Source: Thermoprotei archaeon (GTDB taxonomy: Archaea > Thermoproteota > Thermoprotei > Thermofilales > B69-G16). Taken from it: a stretch of 34,781 bases of DNA. Positions within the stretch are counted from its first letter, which is position 1. Each line of letters begins with the position of its first letter. Shown in pieces: positions 26,303 through 34,781 of this stretch. The stretch lies in contig QMRG01000006.1 in assembly GCA_003649235.1 (NCBI GenBank), positions 1 to 34,781 of the forward strand, in the 5' to 3' direction. The position numbers and the translations under genes are program-made. The notes under the pieces were generated by a model. It searched no databases and was not told the DNA's origin. It saw only the letters and a list, made by a program, of their open reading frames with translations.

Positions 26303-27169
26303 TTAAGATATTGAAACTAGGTAAGTCGATAAGATAACTAGGAGTATTCCTATTAATTGTTTTCTCTGTACTCTTTCTCTTAATACTAGAGTAGCTAAGA
26401 TGAGAGAAAGTATTGGCGTACTTGATGCAAGTACAGAGGCTCTAGAAGCTCCGATGCTTATTATCGAGAGATAGAAGAGTAGAGGTCCTAAACCCATACC
26501 AAGAAAACCTCCAATAATCACGTATTTTAAGAATCTTCCTAATTCTACAACTTGCTCTCTTCTAGAAACAGTATAAGGCGTTGTTATTATGCTTAATATA
26601 GCCGTCCTAGCTAAGTTGAACGTTATTGGAGTAGAGTGGTAAAGCCCCGTCTTCGTAAATACCACGCTTGACCCCCAGAAAAAGGCAGTTAAAAGACTGT
26701 AGAGAACCCCTTTAACTTTAAAAGTTTCTCCATTAGATCCGCGATAGATTAGATATATCCCGGTTATTAAGACAATTATAGAAGTTAGTAAATACACGGT
26801 AACTGGTTCTTCTAAGAAAAATGTTGAGAAGATCGCGGCAAAAAGCGAGAATGAATATGATATAGGATATGCTATAGATAGAGGCGATTCTTTTAATGCT
26901 AAGAAAAAGAAAGTATCTCCAAGTATTAAATCAACGAAAAGAGATAAAAATGCATAAAATAGAATTTCGATCTTGTAGAGCTCATGTAGATTTCCTATAA
27001 TAAAACTGGCAGTGAGAAGTATACAAAAAGTTGGTATAGCTCTTAGTCCATTAGCCAGGAATACATCCATTTTCTTCTTCGAAAAACCTTTTTTATAAAA
27101 AAGTGCTGCTAACGAAAAGAAAAAAGCTGAACCTATACCGCAAAGTACTCCGAGGTATCTTTCAGACAT
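26303..27169 (-). CDS. EamA/DMT-family transporter
   Basis: Two 4-5 TM repeats; SIAYPISYSFSLFAAIFSTFFLEEPVT; SRASVLASSTPILSLILATLVLRER. Confidence 0.9.
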   Translation of the reverse strand: MSERYLGVLCGIGSAFFFSLAALFYKKGFSKKKMDVFLANGLRAIPTFCILLTASFIIGNLHELYKIEILFYAFLSLFVDLILGDTFFFLALKESPLSIAYPISYSFSLFAAIFSTFFLEEPVTVYLLTSIIVLITGIYLIYRGSNGETFKVKGVLYSLLTAFFWGSSVVFTKTGLYHSTPITFNLARTAILSIITTPYTVSRREQVVELGRFLKYVIIGGFLGMGLGPLLFYLSIISIGASRASVLASSTPILSLILATLVLRERVQRKQLIGILLVILSTYLVSIS

Positions 27170-27171
27170 GT

Positions 27172-29610
27172 TTAGCTAAAGATTTGTCCAGTATATAAGT
27201 TAACTAGTGGTTGATAATTCCCTTTATCAATTAAAAGGGGAATCCAGAGAATAGCAGAGTGCAGTATTTCAACCTCTCTCTTACTAGGTTTAATATCTAT
27301 TTTCTTGAATTTGTCAACATTAACCTCGTATTTTTCAATTACCTCGGCTAGTTCCCGCTTCATTTCAGCTTTTAAAAACTCGAATTCTCTCTCCAAGTTT
27401 CTAACTTCTTCCTCTAATTGTCGTAATTTCTTCTTTTTAATTCTAATTCTTTCTCTAATTCTCTCAGCTGTGGATAGTTTCGTTAGAGAAGAACGCCTCC
27501 TAAAAACTGAGAATATAACATCAGCTCCTTTTACAGCAAGAAGCTTCTTTAACTCTGCGATCTCCGCATTTAATAACTCTATTTTCTCTTTTTTATTATC
27601 GATCTTACTCTTCAATTTTTCTAGCTTTTTTGTATAAGAAGATTTCTTCTTTTCAAACTCTTTATCCATTAATTCTCTGAGAACTTTTCTGACCTTTAAC
27701 GCAAAAGAAGAAAGAGATTCTCCTGGCTCTGAGTATATTTTTAATCCTTCATAGGTAAATATCGATATTCTATAGTTTGTTACTATGAAATCTTTAGCCA
27801 TTCTTATCAATCTTTTACAGAAACTATTTTTAGAATAAGAATCCGAAAGTTCGAAAAATCTAAAATCTTTCTCCCAGTCAGAAGAGAAATCTGAAACATT
27901 AATGTCTTTTGCCGTTAAACCTAGAATCCTATTTCTTGCAAAATCTTTTAAAGATAGATTGTCTTTAGCTTCAACAAGCAGGATAATTCTATCTTCATGA
28001 CTAATCCGCGGTCTGCTCTTGTTCATAGATATCTTTGCTTCAAAGAATAAAAGTGGATAGTATGCTTTAACACCTTCTAACTCAATTTCTTTCTGAACTG
28101 GTAGGAAATAACTATCTAATACACTTCCTATTTTCGGTGGAAGTGCGAGTAACTCGCCGTGTTCCTCCCCGGCTTTTATCCCAACATGTGGGACTTCTAT
28201 TTTATCCTTAAAATCTTTCATGAAATTCTCTATTTGCATCAGCGTTAGAGGTCCACGCAAGTAGGTTAAAGCCCATCGCGTTTTAAAGAGTATATGTTTA
28301 TTTTCATGGACATTGTGTACTAGAAAAACTCTTTTAGCAAGCGAAGATATTATCCTCGATATCTCTCCTTCCTTAATACTCGTTCCGGCCGTTGAAGAAG
28401 CAAGCTTTAATCCTTCCATTACCCTAGCTTTATCATTTTCCGTCTGTAATCGTCCAATCATCCAGATTCCAGCATTTGTAAGAGCTTTATAGTCTATGTC
28501 TACAGGGTTCTGAGTGGATAAAACCACGCCTACACCGAAAGCTCTTGCCTGTTTAAGTAAAAGCATGAGAAGATGTTTGGAAGGAGGATTTCGAGGATAA
28601 GGTGGTATATATCCATAGACTTCGTCAAAATATACCAGTGTTCTTAATTTAGAAGAACCAGCTTTTCTAAACATCCAACCATAGAGATTTTGAAGCACTA
28701 ATGTTACAGCGAACATTTTCTGTTGCTCGTCTAAATGCGCTAAATAGAAAACTACGGCTCTTGGTTTACCATCGGAAGTCCATAACAACTTATCGAAGTC
28801 GAGAGGCATTCCTTTGATCCAATTTCTGAAAGTAGGTGAGGCTATAACTCTATTCAAAGCGATTACTAGCTCTCGCCTATCTTTTTCAGATATAAACATA
28901 TCTACATCAATAACTCCAATTCGATTGAAAGGAGGATCTAGCACGTACGCTAGAAGCCTGTTGAAATCTACATGCTCTCCTTTACGCCAACAATATTCCA
29001 GTATATGAGATAATAAAATATGCTCATTACTTTTTAGAGGATCCGACTCTCTCCCAGCGAGCTGCAGCAAAGCTGAAACGATATTCTTTATCTTTTCAAG
29101 CAGAACCTCTCCGTGCTCCTCCCAATTTAAATCCTCTGGCATATTGAGATCATGAATTACAGAAATAGGAATACCAGCATCACTTCCAGGAGTTAACACT
29201 ATTACCTCACTGTTCTCTGTAAGCTTCCTCGCCTTATCTATACTCTGCCCATAGCTCTCTATACCCTTGCGCCACATTTTCGCCAATCTTTCTGCATATT
29301 CTTCGGGAGTTAAGCCCTCTTTTCTGGCTTGGATAGGATCAATCCATTTTAAAAATTCCTTCATAGAATAGTTAGAAGGTCTCAGCATTACATTTACAGC
29401 ATCGCCTTTAGGGTCAATAATTACCACTGGTATCCCCTGTAGCAGTAGTTCTTCTATAAGAACCACTGCCGCTCCCGTCTTACCGGATCCTGTCATTCCT
29501 ATTATAATTCCATGCGTCGTCAAATCGTCGGGATCCAGCATATACGGTTTATCTAACTCTTCCAATTTTGAAGGATCTACTAGTCTCCCTACGTATAGTC
29601 CTTTACTCAA
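27172..29610 (-). CDS. HerA-like (DUF87) ATPase with C-terminal coiled coil
   Basis: Walker A GMTGSGKTGAAVVL, PVVIIDPKGDAVN, LVYFDEVYGYIPP, QARAFGVGVVLSTQNPVDIDYKALTNAGIWMIGRLQT and long Lys/Glu coiled coil. Confidence 0.9.
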   Translation of the reverse strand: MSKGLYVGRLVDPSKLEELDKPYMLDPDDLTTHGIIIGMTGSGKTGAAVVLIEELLLQGIPVVIIDPKGDAVNVMLRPSNYSMKEFLKWIDPIQARKEGLTPEEYAERLAKMWRKGIESYGQSIDKARKLTENSEVIVLTPGSDAGIPISVIHDLNMPEDLNWEEHGEVLLEKIKNIVSALLQLAGRESDPLKSNEHILLSHILEYCWRKGEHVDFNRLLAYVLDPPFNRIGVIDVDMFISEKDRRELVIALNRVIASPTFRNWIKGMPLDFDKLLWTSDGKPRAVVFYLAHLDEQQKMFAVTLVLQNLYGWMFRKAGSSKLRTLVYFDEVYGYIPPYPRNPPSKHLLMLLLKQARAFGVGVVLSTQNPVDIDYKALTNAGIWMIGRLQTENDKARVMEGLKLASSTAGTSIKEGEISRIISSLAKRVFLVHNVHENKHILFKTRWALTYLRGPLTLMQIENFMKDFKDKIEVPHVGIKAGEEHGELLALPPKIGSVLDSYFLPVQKEIELEGVKAYYPLLFFEAKISMNKSRPRISHEDRIILLVEAKDNLSLKDFARNRILGLTAKDINVSDFSSDWEKDFRFFELSDSYSKNSFCKRLIRMAKDFIVTNYRISIFTYEGLKIYSEPGESLSSFALKVRKVLRELMDKEFEKKKSSYTKKLEKLKSKIDNKKEKIELLNAEIAELKKLLAVKGADVIFSVFRRRSSLTKLSTAERIRERIRIKKKKLRQLEEEVRNLEREFEFLKAEMKRELAEVIEKYEVNVDKFKKIDIKPSKREVEILHSAILWIPLLIDKGNYQPLVNLYTGQIFS

Positions 29611-29674
29611 TAGACTACACCTTAAGAGTATAGATTCAGGAAGTTTATATTACTATTGAGTAAGAGAACATCAG

Positions 29675-29795
29675 CATAGGGTGGGACTGTCATCTTTGCT
29701 CCAATCGTCTCTCCTATCATCATATACGGCTTGGGTCGGGGGCCTAGCGCCGCTCATTTTCACGACAGGGGCGCAGTCTCTTCATCCCCTTACAA
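29675..29795 (+). ncRNA. Candidate structured ncRNA (GC-rich island in AT-rich intergenic region)
   Basis: GC-rich block 29679-29789 closed by a GGGTGGGACTG/CAGTCTCTTC long-range helix. Inner GCGCC/GGCGC stem. Upstream TATA-like TTTATATTA at 29644-29652 about 27 nt before the block; T-rich downstream. Confidence 0.45.
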
Positions 29796-29980
29796 ATAGA
29801 TAGAATTCTATTATTTAATTTTGTTTATCACAGAGAAAGCTATCAGTAACTCAAAATACTTATTATAGGAATAGTACCAGCTTTATGAGATGGCGAGAAC
29901 TTCAGCTAGCCATTTGTTGATCTATCAAAATTTATAGCTAATACTTATTAATAGCTATCTCAAAAAAAGCAAGAATTTAG

Positions 29981-30679
29981 GTGAATGCCGTGGTAGTTGA
30001 GATTGAAGAAGGGTTATTAGAGAAAGTTGGTGAAATATTTAGAAAACTTAAGAAAGATGTAAAGATATACTTCTTCGTAGATACCGAGAATGAATGCAAA
30101 TATTGTGAAGATATCCTTTATATTTTAAAAAGTTTAGCAGGTTTAAGCGATAAAATAACAATAATAGAGAGAGACCACAAGTCAGAAGAAGTAAAGAAAT
30201 ATAATATACCCATGTTTCCTGCAATACTAATTCATGGAGCAGAAGAGTACAACGTTAGGTTTTTTGGAATTCCGGCAGGTTATGAATTCGGAGCTCTAGT
30301 AGAAGATATAGTAGATATTTCTACCAGAGAGCCGGAAGTAGAGCCTAAAATAGCTAAAATAGTGCAAAACATAGAAAAACCCGTTTGGATTAAAGTTTTC
30401 GTCACACCGACCTGCCCCTACTGTCCTATAGCGGCGCGTACAGCGCATAAATTCGCAATACTTAACACTAACATTACTAGTGATGTGATAGAGGCTATGG
30501 AGTTTACCGAGTTAGCTGATAAATATGGAGTATATGCGGTTCCAAAAATTATTATAAATGATAAAGTTGAATTCGAGGGAGCTGTTCCGGATTCATTCTT
30601 TCTAGCTAAGATATTAGAAGCCTTGGATAAAGAGATACCGAAGATTTTAATAGATGAACACCATTCTCATGAAACATAA
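29981..30679 (+). CDS. Protein disulfide oxidoreductase (double thioredoxin/glutaredoxin fold)
   Basis: Two redox motifs, CKYC and CPYC, each in a thioredoxin-fold half; 232 aa. Confidence 0.93.
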   Translation: MNAVVVEIEEGLLEKVGEIFRKLKKDVKIYFFVDTENECKYCEDILYILKSLAGLSDKITIIERDHKSEEVKKYNIPMFPAILIHGAEEYNVRFFGIPAGYEFGALVEDIVDISTREPEVEPKIAKIVQNIEKPVWIKVFVTPTCPYCPIAARTAHKFAILNTNITSDVIEAMEFTELADKYGVYAVPKIIINDKVEFEGAVPDSFFLAKILEALDKEIPKILIDEHHSHET

Positions 30680-32022
30680 CTTCTTTCAAATAAAAGCAGT
30701 TTTACTTGCTCGCCTATCTCGGTCAACTTCTTCTTGCTTCTTATTTTTTCAGATTCTACGGCAAGTCTATTTTCGTCTAACATCTTCACCGTGAACCATT
30801 TATTAGCTACCTTAATTTTAGCCCCGAGAGGAGTAACTATTATATCGTCTATCTCCCTATTTCTAGCTAGTTCAAATACGGCATCGCGAGCCTTATTAGC
30901 TTCAAGTTCTATAGGCACAGAATATTTTTTAGGCTTCTTTAACTCCTTCCTAAGCTCTGACAATGGCTTCTCGGTCTTAGCTATAAGCTCTAAGATTCTA
31001 AGTAATGTTAGTAAACCATCGGGAGAGGGGGAGAATCCTGTGAAGATATATTCACCACAATCGGTTCCTCCCATAGATGCTCTTCTTCTACGGATAGTTC
31101 TAGGTACAGAGTCGGGCATGTATTCAACTCTATAAACTTTTAAACCTGATTGTTCAGCAGCATATTCGATTATCTGAGAAGAAGATGTTGTAGTCACTAT
31201 AGAACCGGTTGCATAGTACTTAATTAATAGAGCAAAAAGTTCATCAGGTTCTAGAGGCACGCCTTCGTCGTCAACTACGAATATTGAACTCGCATCAGCA
31301 CTGAATGTGACCCCTAGGTCTATGCCCATAGCTCTAACTGCAGCGGATAGATTCTTTATAGAATCTATCTTGGGCAGGTTGTAAACTCCTTTAAATACTG
31401 GTGGTTTATGAGCGTTAAGAGAGATAAGGTCTACTCCAAGCTGTGAGAGAAGTTCAGGTAGTACCATGTTTGTAGGTCCATAATTTAAGTCTGCTATTAC
31501 TCTAATGAAAGAGTCAAGTATAGGATCAGCATCGATATAGTTTATTAGAGAAGCTATGTAGATATCATGGATATACTCTGCGTAAGTTACCCATCCTATT
31601 CTCTCAGGACGTGTTCTAATAATTTTACCTTGTCTGACCTTCTCTCTCATATTATCTAATCTATCTGCTGAGTATTCTATTCCGTGAAAATCGAAGATTT
31701 TTAAATTAATATAATTCTCCTCAACATTCGAAACAGAAAACTGAACTCCTGCTTTTGCTCCAAATCTCTTTATAGCGTAGACAAGTTCGGGTGTCGTAGT
31801 GGCGTGAAAATCTATTACTGTAACTCCAGTAGACATTAGTCCAGCAGTAAAAGCTCTTTTAATCATACGAGATGGAGGATAGTAATCTCTAGCAGTTACG
31901 ACAATAGATCTTTCTCCTAAGAAAGTTCCCAATACTGCACCGAATTCTGCAGCTACTTCTGGAGTGAACTCTGTATTTACGTAGCCTCCTATTCTACCTC
32001 TCGAGAGACGTAGCGATGACAA
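30667..32022 (-). CDS. Alpha-D-phosphohexomutase superfamily protein with degenerate active site (predicted pseudoenzyme)
   Basis: Global PHM architecture (GVQFSVSNVEENYINLKIFD; DLGVTFSADASSIFVVDDEG; GGTDCGEYIF...SPDGLLTLLRILEL), but the SHNP, DGDxD, GExSGH and phosphate-loop motifs are lost. Confidence 0.85.
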   Translation of the reverse strand: MSSLRLSRGRIGGYVNTEFTPEVAAEFGAVLGTFLGERSIVVTARDYYPPSRMIKRAFTAGLMSTGVTVIDFHATTTPELVYAIKRFGAKAGVQFSVSNVEENYINLKIFDFHGIEYSADRLDNMREKVRQGKIIRTRPERIGWVTYAEYIHDIYIASLINYIDADPILDSFIRVIADLNYGPTNMVLPELLSQLGVDLISLNAHKPPVFKGVYNLPKIDSIKNLSAAVRAMGIDLGVTFSADASSIFVVDDEGVPLEPDELFALLIKYYATGSIVTTTSSSQIIEYAAEQSGLKVYRVEYMPDSVPRTIRRRRASMGGTDCGEYIFTGFSPSPDGLLTLLRILELIAKTEKPLSELRKELKKPKKYSVPIELEANKARDAVFELARNREIDDIIVTPLGAKIKVANKWFTVKMLDENRLAVESEKIRSKKKLTEIGEQVKLLLFERSYVS

Positions 32023-32147
32023 TTTAACCCCCGGGGATTGATATACTATCTAACATTTTAATTCTTATATAAATATTATGCAGATAAATATATATAATCA
32101 ATTATTTTCAAAATCTAGAGATTTTTGCTAAAAAAGACTGCTATATT

Positions 32148-33329
32148 CTAGTTAATAGACATCACTTCTTTAAGTTTTTCTTTTGCCAGTATTCTAGTTT
32201 TAGGTTCTATTGCTATATTATCTAAGGTTACTCCTTCTTCAATTACTACATTCTTCCCTATAATAGATTTAATAATCGAGACGTTCTTCCCGATGAGTAC
32301 ATTATCTGCTAAGATCGTAGATACTATTTTAGAGTTTTCACCAATCGAAGCTTCTTCCCAAACCACGCTTCTCTTAATAATTGCAGACTTTCCGACTTTA
32401 CAGTTGTCTCCTAAAACCGTATACGGTCCTACAGTAGCATAGGCTTCTATTATTACTCCATTCCCTATAGCAACTGGCGGTATAATTTTTGCATTAGAGC
32501 GTATTTCGATATCACCCATAGTCCATATACCGTGCAGATATCTTCCTATAGGTTTTATCGGGAAAGTAGAGCCTGAAAGTATATCAATATTAGCGCGAAG
32601 ATATTTAGATGGATTTCCAATGTCAAGCCAATATGACTTACCCATAATCCAACCATATACCGGGTAATTATTTTCGAGAAGATAGGGGAATACGTGTTTC
32701 CCCCAATCTAGCAGATGAGGGTTTTGAGTTATAATATCAAGTATTTCCTCCTTAAACGCGTAAACACCAGCGTTTACCAGATTTCCATGCAGAAATTTTA
32801 TACTGGACTTATGATATGCCAGACTCGTTAAATAAAGCTCATAACTCAACGGTTTCTCCAGGAATAAGACTATTCTATCGTTTCTATCTATCAGTGTAAC
32901 ACCATACTCAAGAGGATTTTCATATTCTTTTAGAGCTACAGTTGCTATTCCCTTATTTTTCCTATGGAATTTCATAAGATTTGAGAGGTTTATATTACTT
33001 AGAATATCGCCCATTGAAACTATAAAGTCGCCTTCAATCTCGTGTCTAGCTTTTCTAACTGCGTCTGCTGTATCTATTGAATTTAAATTTAACACTTTCA
33101 ATTCTATATCTTTGGGAAAATTTCTTTGAACTAAATAATTCCTGATAGATTCGCCTAAGTAGTTTACTAAAACTAGGATTTTAGTAATTCCATGTTTTAT
33201 GAAAACATCAATTACATAATCTATAATGGGTCTATTGCCTATAGGGACTAAAGGTTTAGGACGGAAATAAGTTAATGGTCTAAGTCTAGTGCCTTTCCCT
33301 CCGGCTAAGATAATGCCTACTGTCATCAT
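32148..33329 (-). CDS. Sugar-phosphate nucleotidyltransferase with left-handed beta-helix domain
   Basis: IILAGGKGTRLRPLTYFRPKPLVPIGNRPII, FLEKP, YWLDIGNPSKYLRAN and C-terminal hexapeptide repeats. Confidence 0.94.
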   Translation of the reverse strand: MMTVGIILAGGKGTRLRPLTYFRPKPLVPIGNRPIIDYVIDVFIKHGITKILVLVNYLGESIRNYLVQRNFPKDIELKVLNLNSIDTADAVRKARHEIEGDFIVSMGDILSNINLSNLMKFHRKNKGIATVALKEYENPLEYGVTLIDRNDRIVLFLEKPLSYELYLTSLAYHKSSIKFLHGNLVNAGVYAFKEEILDIITQNPHLLDWGKHVFPYLLENNYPVYGWIMGKSYWLDIGNPSKYLRANIDILSGSTFPIKPIGRYLHGIWTMGDIEIRSNAKIIPPVAIGNGVIIEAYATVGPYTVLGDNCKVGKSAIIKRSVVWEEASIGENSKIVSTILADNVLIGKNVSIIKSIIGKNVVIEEGVTLDNIAIEPKTRILAKEKLKEVMSIN

Positions 33330-33557
33330 CTACACTCTCTTTGGCCAATGGAAAATTGATACTGTTTCAGACTGGTAATTGATGTTAGCTTTTTGTAAAA
33401 AGAATGTTGCATCTGCGAATAGCAAGAGTATGAAACCATATTCTCTAAATACATTAGGTAATGTACTCTGATATATTTTCCCAATACGTTTTTCCAAAAT
33501 TCTATCCTCGCTATTTAAGCTACTGTTAATAATAGCCTCGTTATGCTTGAACCCCAA
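33330..33557 (-). CDS. Uncertain small ORF between JAMM and nucleotidyltransferase genes
   Basis: 75-aa ORF abutting the NTase start and overlapping the JAMM ORF by 43 bp. No recognisable domain. Confidence 0.35.
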   Translation of the reverse strand: MGFKHNEAIINSSLNSEDRILEKRIGKIYQSTLPNVFREYGFILLLFADATFFLQKANINYQSETVSIFHWPKRV

Positions 33558-33982
33558 TCGTCTATCCTCCAGGCAGCTATATTAATAGCGCTATCCGGTG
33601 TATAAGATACTATTATCCATATTTCTTCTGGACATTCCAGCATTCTATGTCTATCTGCTAAAGAAGGTATAGGGGAACCTTTAGGATGACTGTGGAATAA
33701 CCCTATATATTCTAAATTCCTCTTCTTAGCCTTTAATATGACATCCATCCACTCTATAACATCAAACCAGAACCTATAGCTAGATTCAAGCACGTTTTTA
33801 ATCTTAATAACCTCCGTTATAATAGCAGTCGATTCTTTGATTTTGCCGAACATTACCCCACAGGCTTCCTTAGGGTAGCAAGATTCTACTATACTTATAA
33901 TGTTTTTATAAGCACTCTTGGAAAGTATTACCTTTCTAACTTTTTCTTGTAAACCAATTACGCTATATGATGTTTTAAACAA
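33515..33982 (-). CDS. JAMM/MPN+ metalloprotease (Mov34 family)
   Basis: Conserved Glu in EACGVM and HSHPKGSPIPSLAD (H-x-H-x10-D Zn site). Confidence 0.93.
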   Translation of the reverse strand: MFKTSYSVIGLQEKVRKVILSKSAYKNIISIVESCYPKEACGVMFGKIKESTAIITEVIKIKNVLESSYRFWFDVIEWMDVILKAKKRNLEYIGLFHSHPKGSPIPSLADRHRMLECPEEIWIIVSYTPDSAINIAAWRIDDWGSSITRLLLTVA

Positions 33983-34037
33983 ACTTCCACCAATAGTAAA
34001 TATTATCTATAATGTTTATGAAATTCTTTACTAAGAC

Positions 34038-34781
34038 ATGTATACTATACTGGTACGCGCTAAAAAAGATGCTGATGCCGTTAAAGCAATGCTTAAAGTC
34101 TTTTATAGCAACTGGGATATTAGCGTAAAAACGCTTCGTGGAGTTCGGTCTCTCGACATGTTTTATGAGAAACTGTTAGAAAACATCGATAGAGACCGCT
34201 TTAATGTAATTCTAGTAGGTAGAGAGGATGTCGATAAGATAAAGCTTGAATCATCTTTACCATTAAATGTTTGTTTCTCTCTCGTACCTAAAGAGAAGAT
34301 ACGTAACGCCAGACTTCCCACTATTAGAGATGCATTTGAGAGAGGTAGAGCTAAATTTAGAAATACTGTTTACTGGAAAGATGCCTATATTTTTTCAAGG
34401 TCTAAAGGTGTGAAGTTAAAACTAGATCCTTTACCAGCTTATGATAATTTTATGATATTTGGAGAAAAAGGAGTCAAGATGCTTTCAAAGTTTCTCGGAA
34501 AATTGAAAGGCACGATTCTATTAGTAAGGAAACTTGGTGGAGAACATGAAGTTTACTCAGGACCAGATTTAATCGGGAAGCTGAAAATTCCAGACTTTGG
34601 GGAAGTTTCAGGCGATGTTATTAAAAGGCAAGAAGTATCCGTTCATATAGACGATGTTATAAGAGCCAACAGGCATGTACTTAAGTTATTCGAGAAAATT
34701 TCTTTAAATATTTTAACTTCTCTAAAGGATAAATACGACACTGTAATAGTTCCCTGGTCTGGTGGTCGAGATAGTACTGCA
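34038..34781 (+). CDS. PP-loop ATPase (PAPS reductase/adenine nucleotide alpha-hydrolase-like), truncated by window end
   Basis: ATG 34038, open frame of 248 codons to the window end, finishing DKYDTVIVPWSGGRDSTA (PP-loop SGGxDS). Missing from the ORF track because no stop is in the window. Confidence 0.8.
   Translation, partial: MYTILVRAKKDADAVKAMLKVFYSNWDISVKTLRGVRSLDMFYEKLLENIDRDRFNVILVGREDVDKIKLESSLPLNVCFSLVPKEKIRNARLPTIRDAFERGRAKFRNTVYWKDAYIFSRSKGVKLKLDPLPAYDNFMIFGEKGVKMLSKFLGKLKGTILLVRKLGGEHEVYSGPDLIGKLKIPDFGEVSGDVIKRQEVSVHIDDVIRANRHVLKLFEKISLNILTSLKDKYDTVIVPWSGGRDSTA

Noticed and set aside
27305-27637. 110-aa plus-strand ORF
   Set aside because: Antisense to the HerA-like coiled-coil region; Phe/Ser-rich shadow of Lys/Glu codons.
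29679-29789. SRP RNA or RNase P RNA as identity of the GC-rich island
   Set aside because: Too short, and I see neither the SRP S-domain motif nor RNase P conserved regions such as GAGGAAA.
29640-29790. Box C/D sRNA on the minus strand (ATGATGA ... AGATGA ... CTGA present)
   Set aside because: No good D' box at the right spacing and interval too long for a typical archaeal C/D guide; left as unresolved rather than called.
30734-31135. 133-aa plus-strand ORF
   Set aside because: Antisense to the phosphohexomutase-like CDS; Ser-rich shadow.
32110-32125. AAAATC-TAGA-GATTTT hairpin between nucleotidyltransferase and phosphohexomutase genes
   Set aside because: Short AT-rich dyad, plausible terminator or chance; not enough support for a separate claim.
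1-34781. CRISPR arrays, transposases, integrases, toxin-antitoxin or restriction genes
   Set aside because: No regularly spaced repeats and no recognisable mobile or defence proteins were found on reading all ORFs.

Overview
This is an AT-rich archaeal chromosomal segment, probably from a thermophilic TACK/Thermoproteota-like lineage. That placement is an inference from gene content (RtcB, NreA, HerA-like ATPase, GG-reductase-family flavoprotein, protein disulfide oxidoreductase, AOR) and from TATA-box promoters about 26 nt upstream of start codons (leaderless style). I saw no rRNA, recognisable tRNA, CRISPR array or transposon. Left part: two cysteine desulfurase paralogs, a Cys-containing HTH regulator, a tungsten-type aldehyde ferredoxin oxidoreductase with a 4-cluster ferredoxin partner, RtcB, a Mrp/NBP35 ATPase, and HTH/Zn-ribbon genes next to the repair gene nreA. 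The centre (about 14.9-25.0 kb) is the most unusual block: a divergent locus with a ParA/MinD-like ATPase, TadA/VirB11-type ATPase, pilin and TadC/T2SF membrane protein on one strand, and a tightly packed run of poorly characterised secreted or single-TM proteins on the other. It looks like an uncharacterised Tad-like pilus or secretion machine. Right part: NUDIX, Fe-S flavoprotein, EamA transporter, HerA-like ATPase, PDO, an apparently active-site-dead phosphohexomutase beside an intact sugar nucleotidyltransferase, a JAMM protease and a truncated PP-loop protein. Other highlights are two candidate structured RNAs (about 7893-7968 and 29675-29795), a small protein with four CX6C pairs, and a possible Fe-S/desulfurase regulon. 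All of this comes from reading the sequence; no searches were run.
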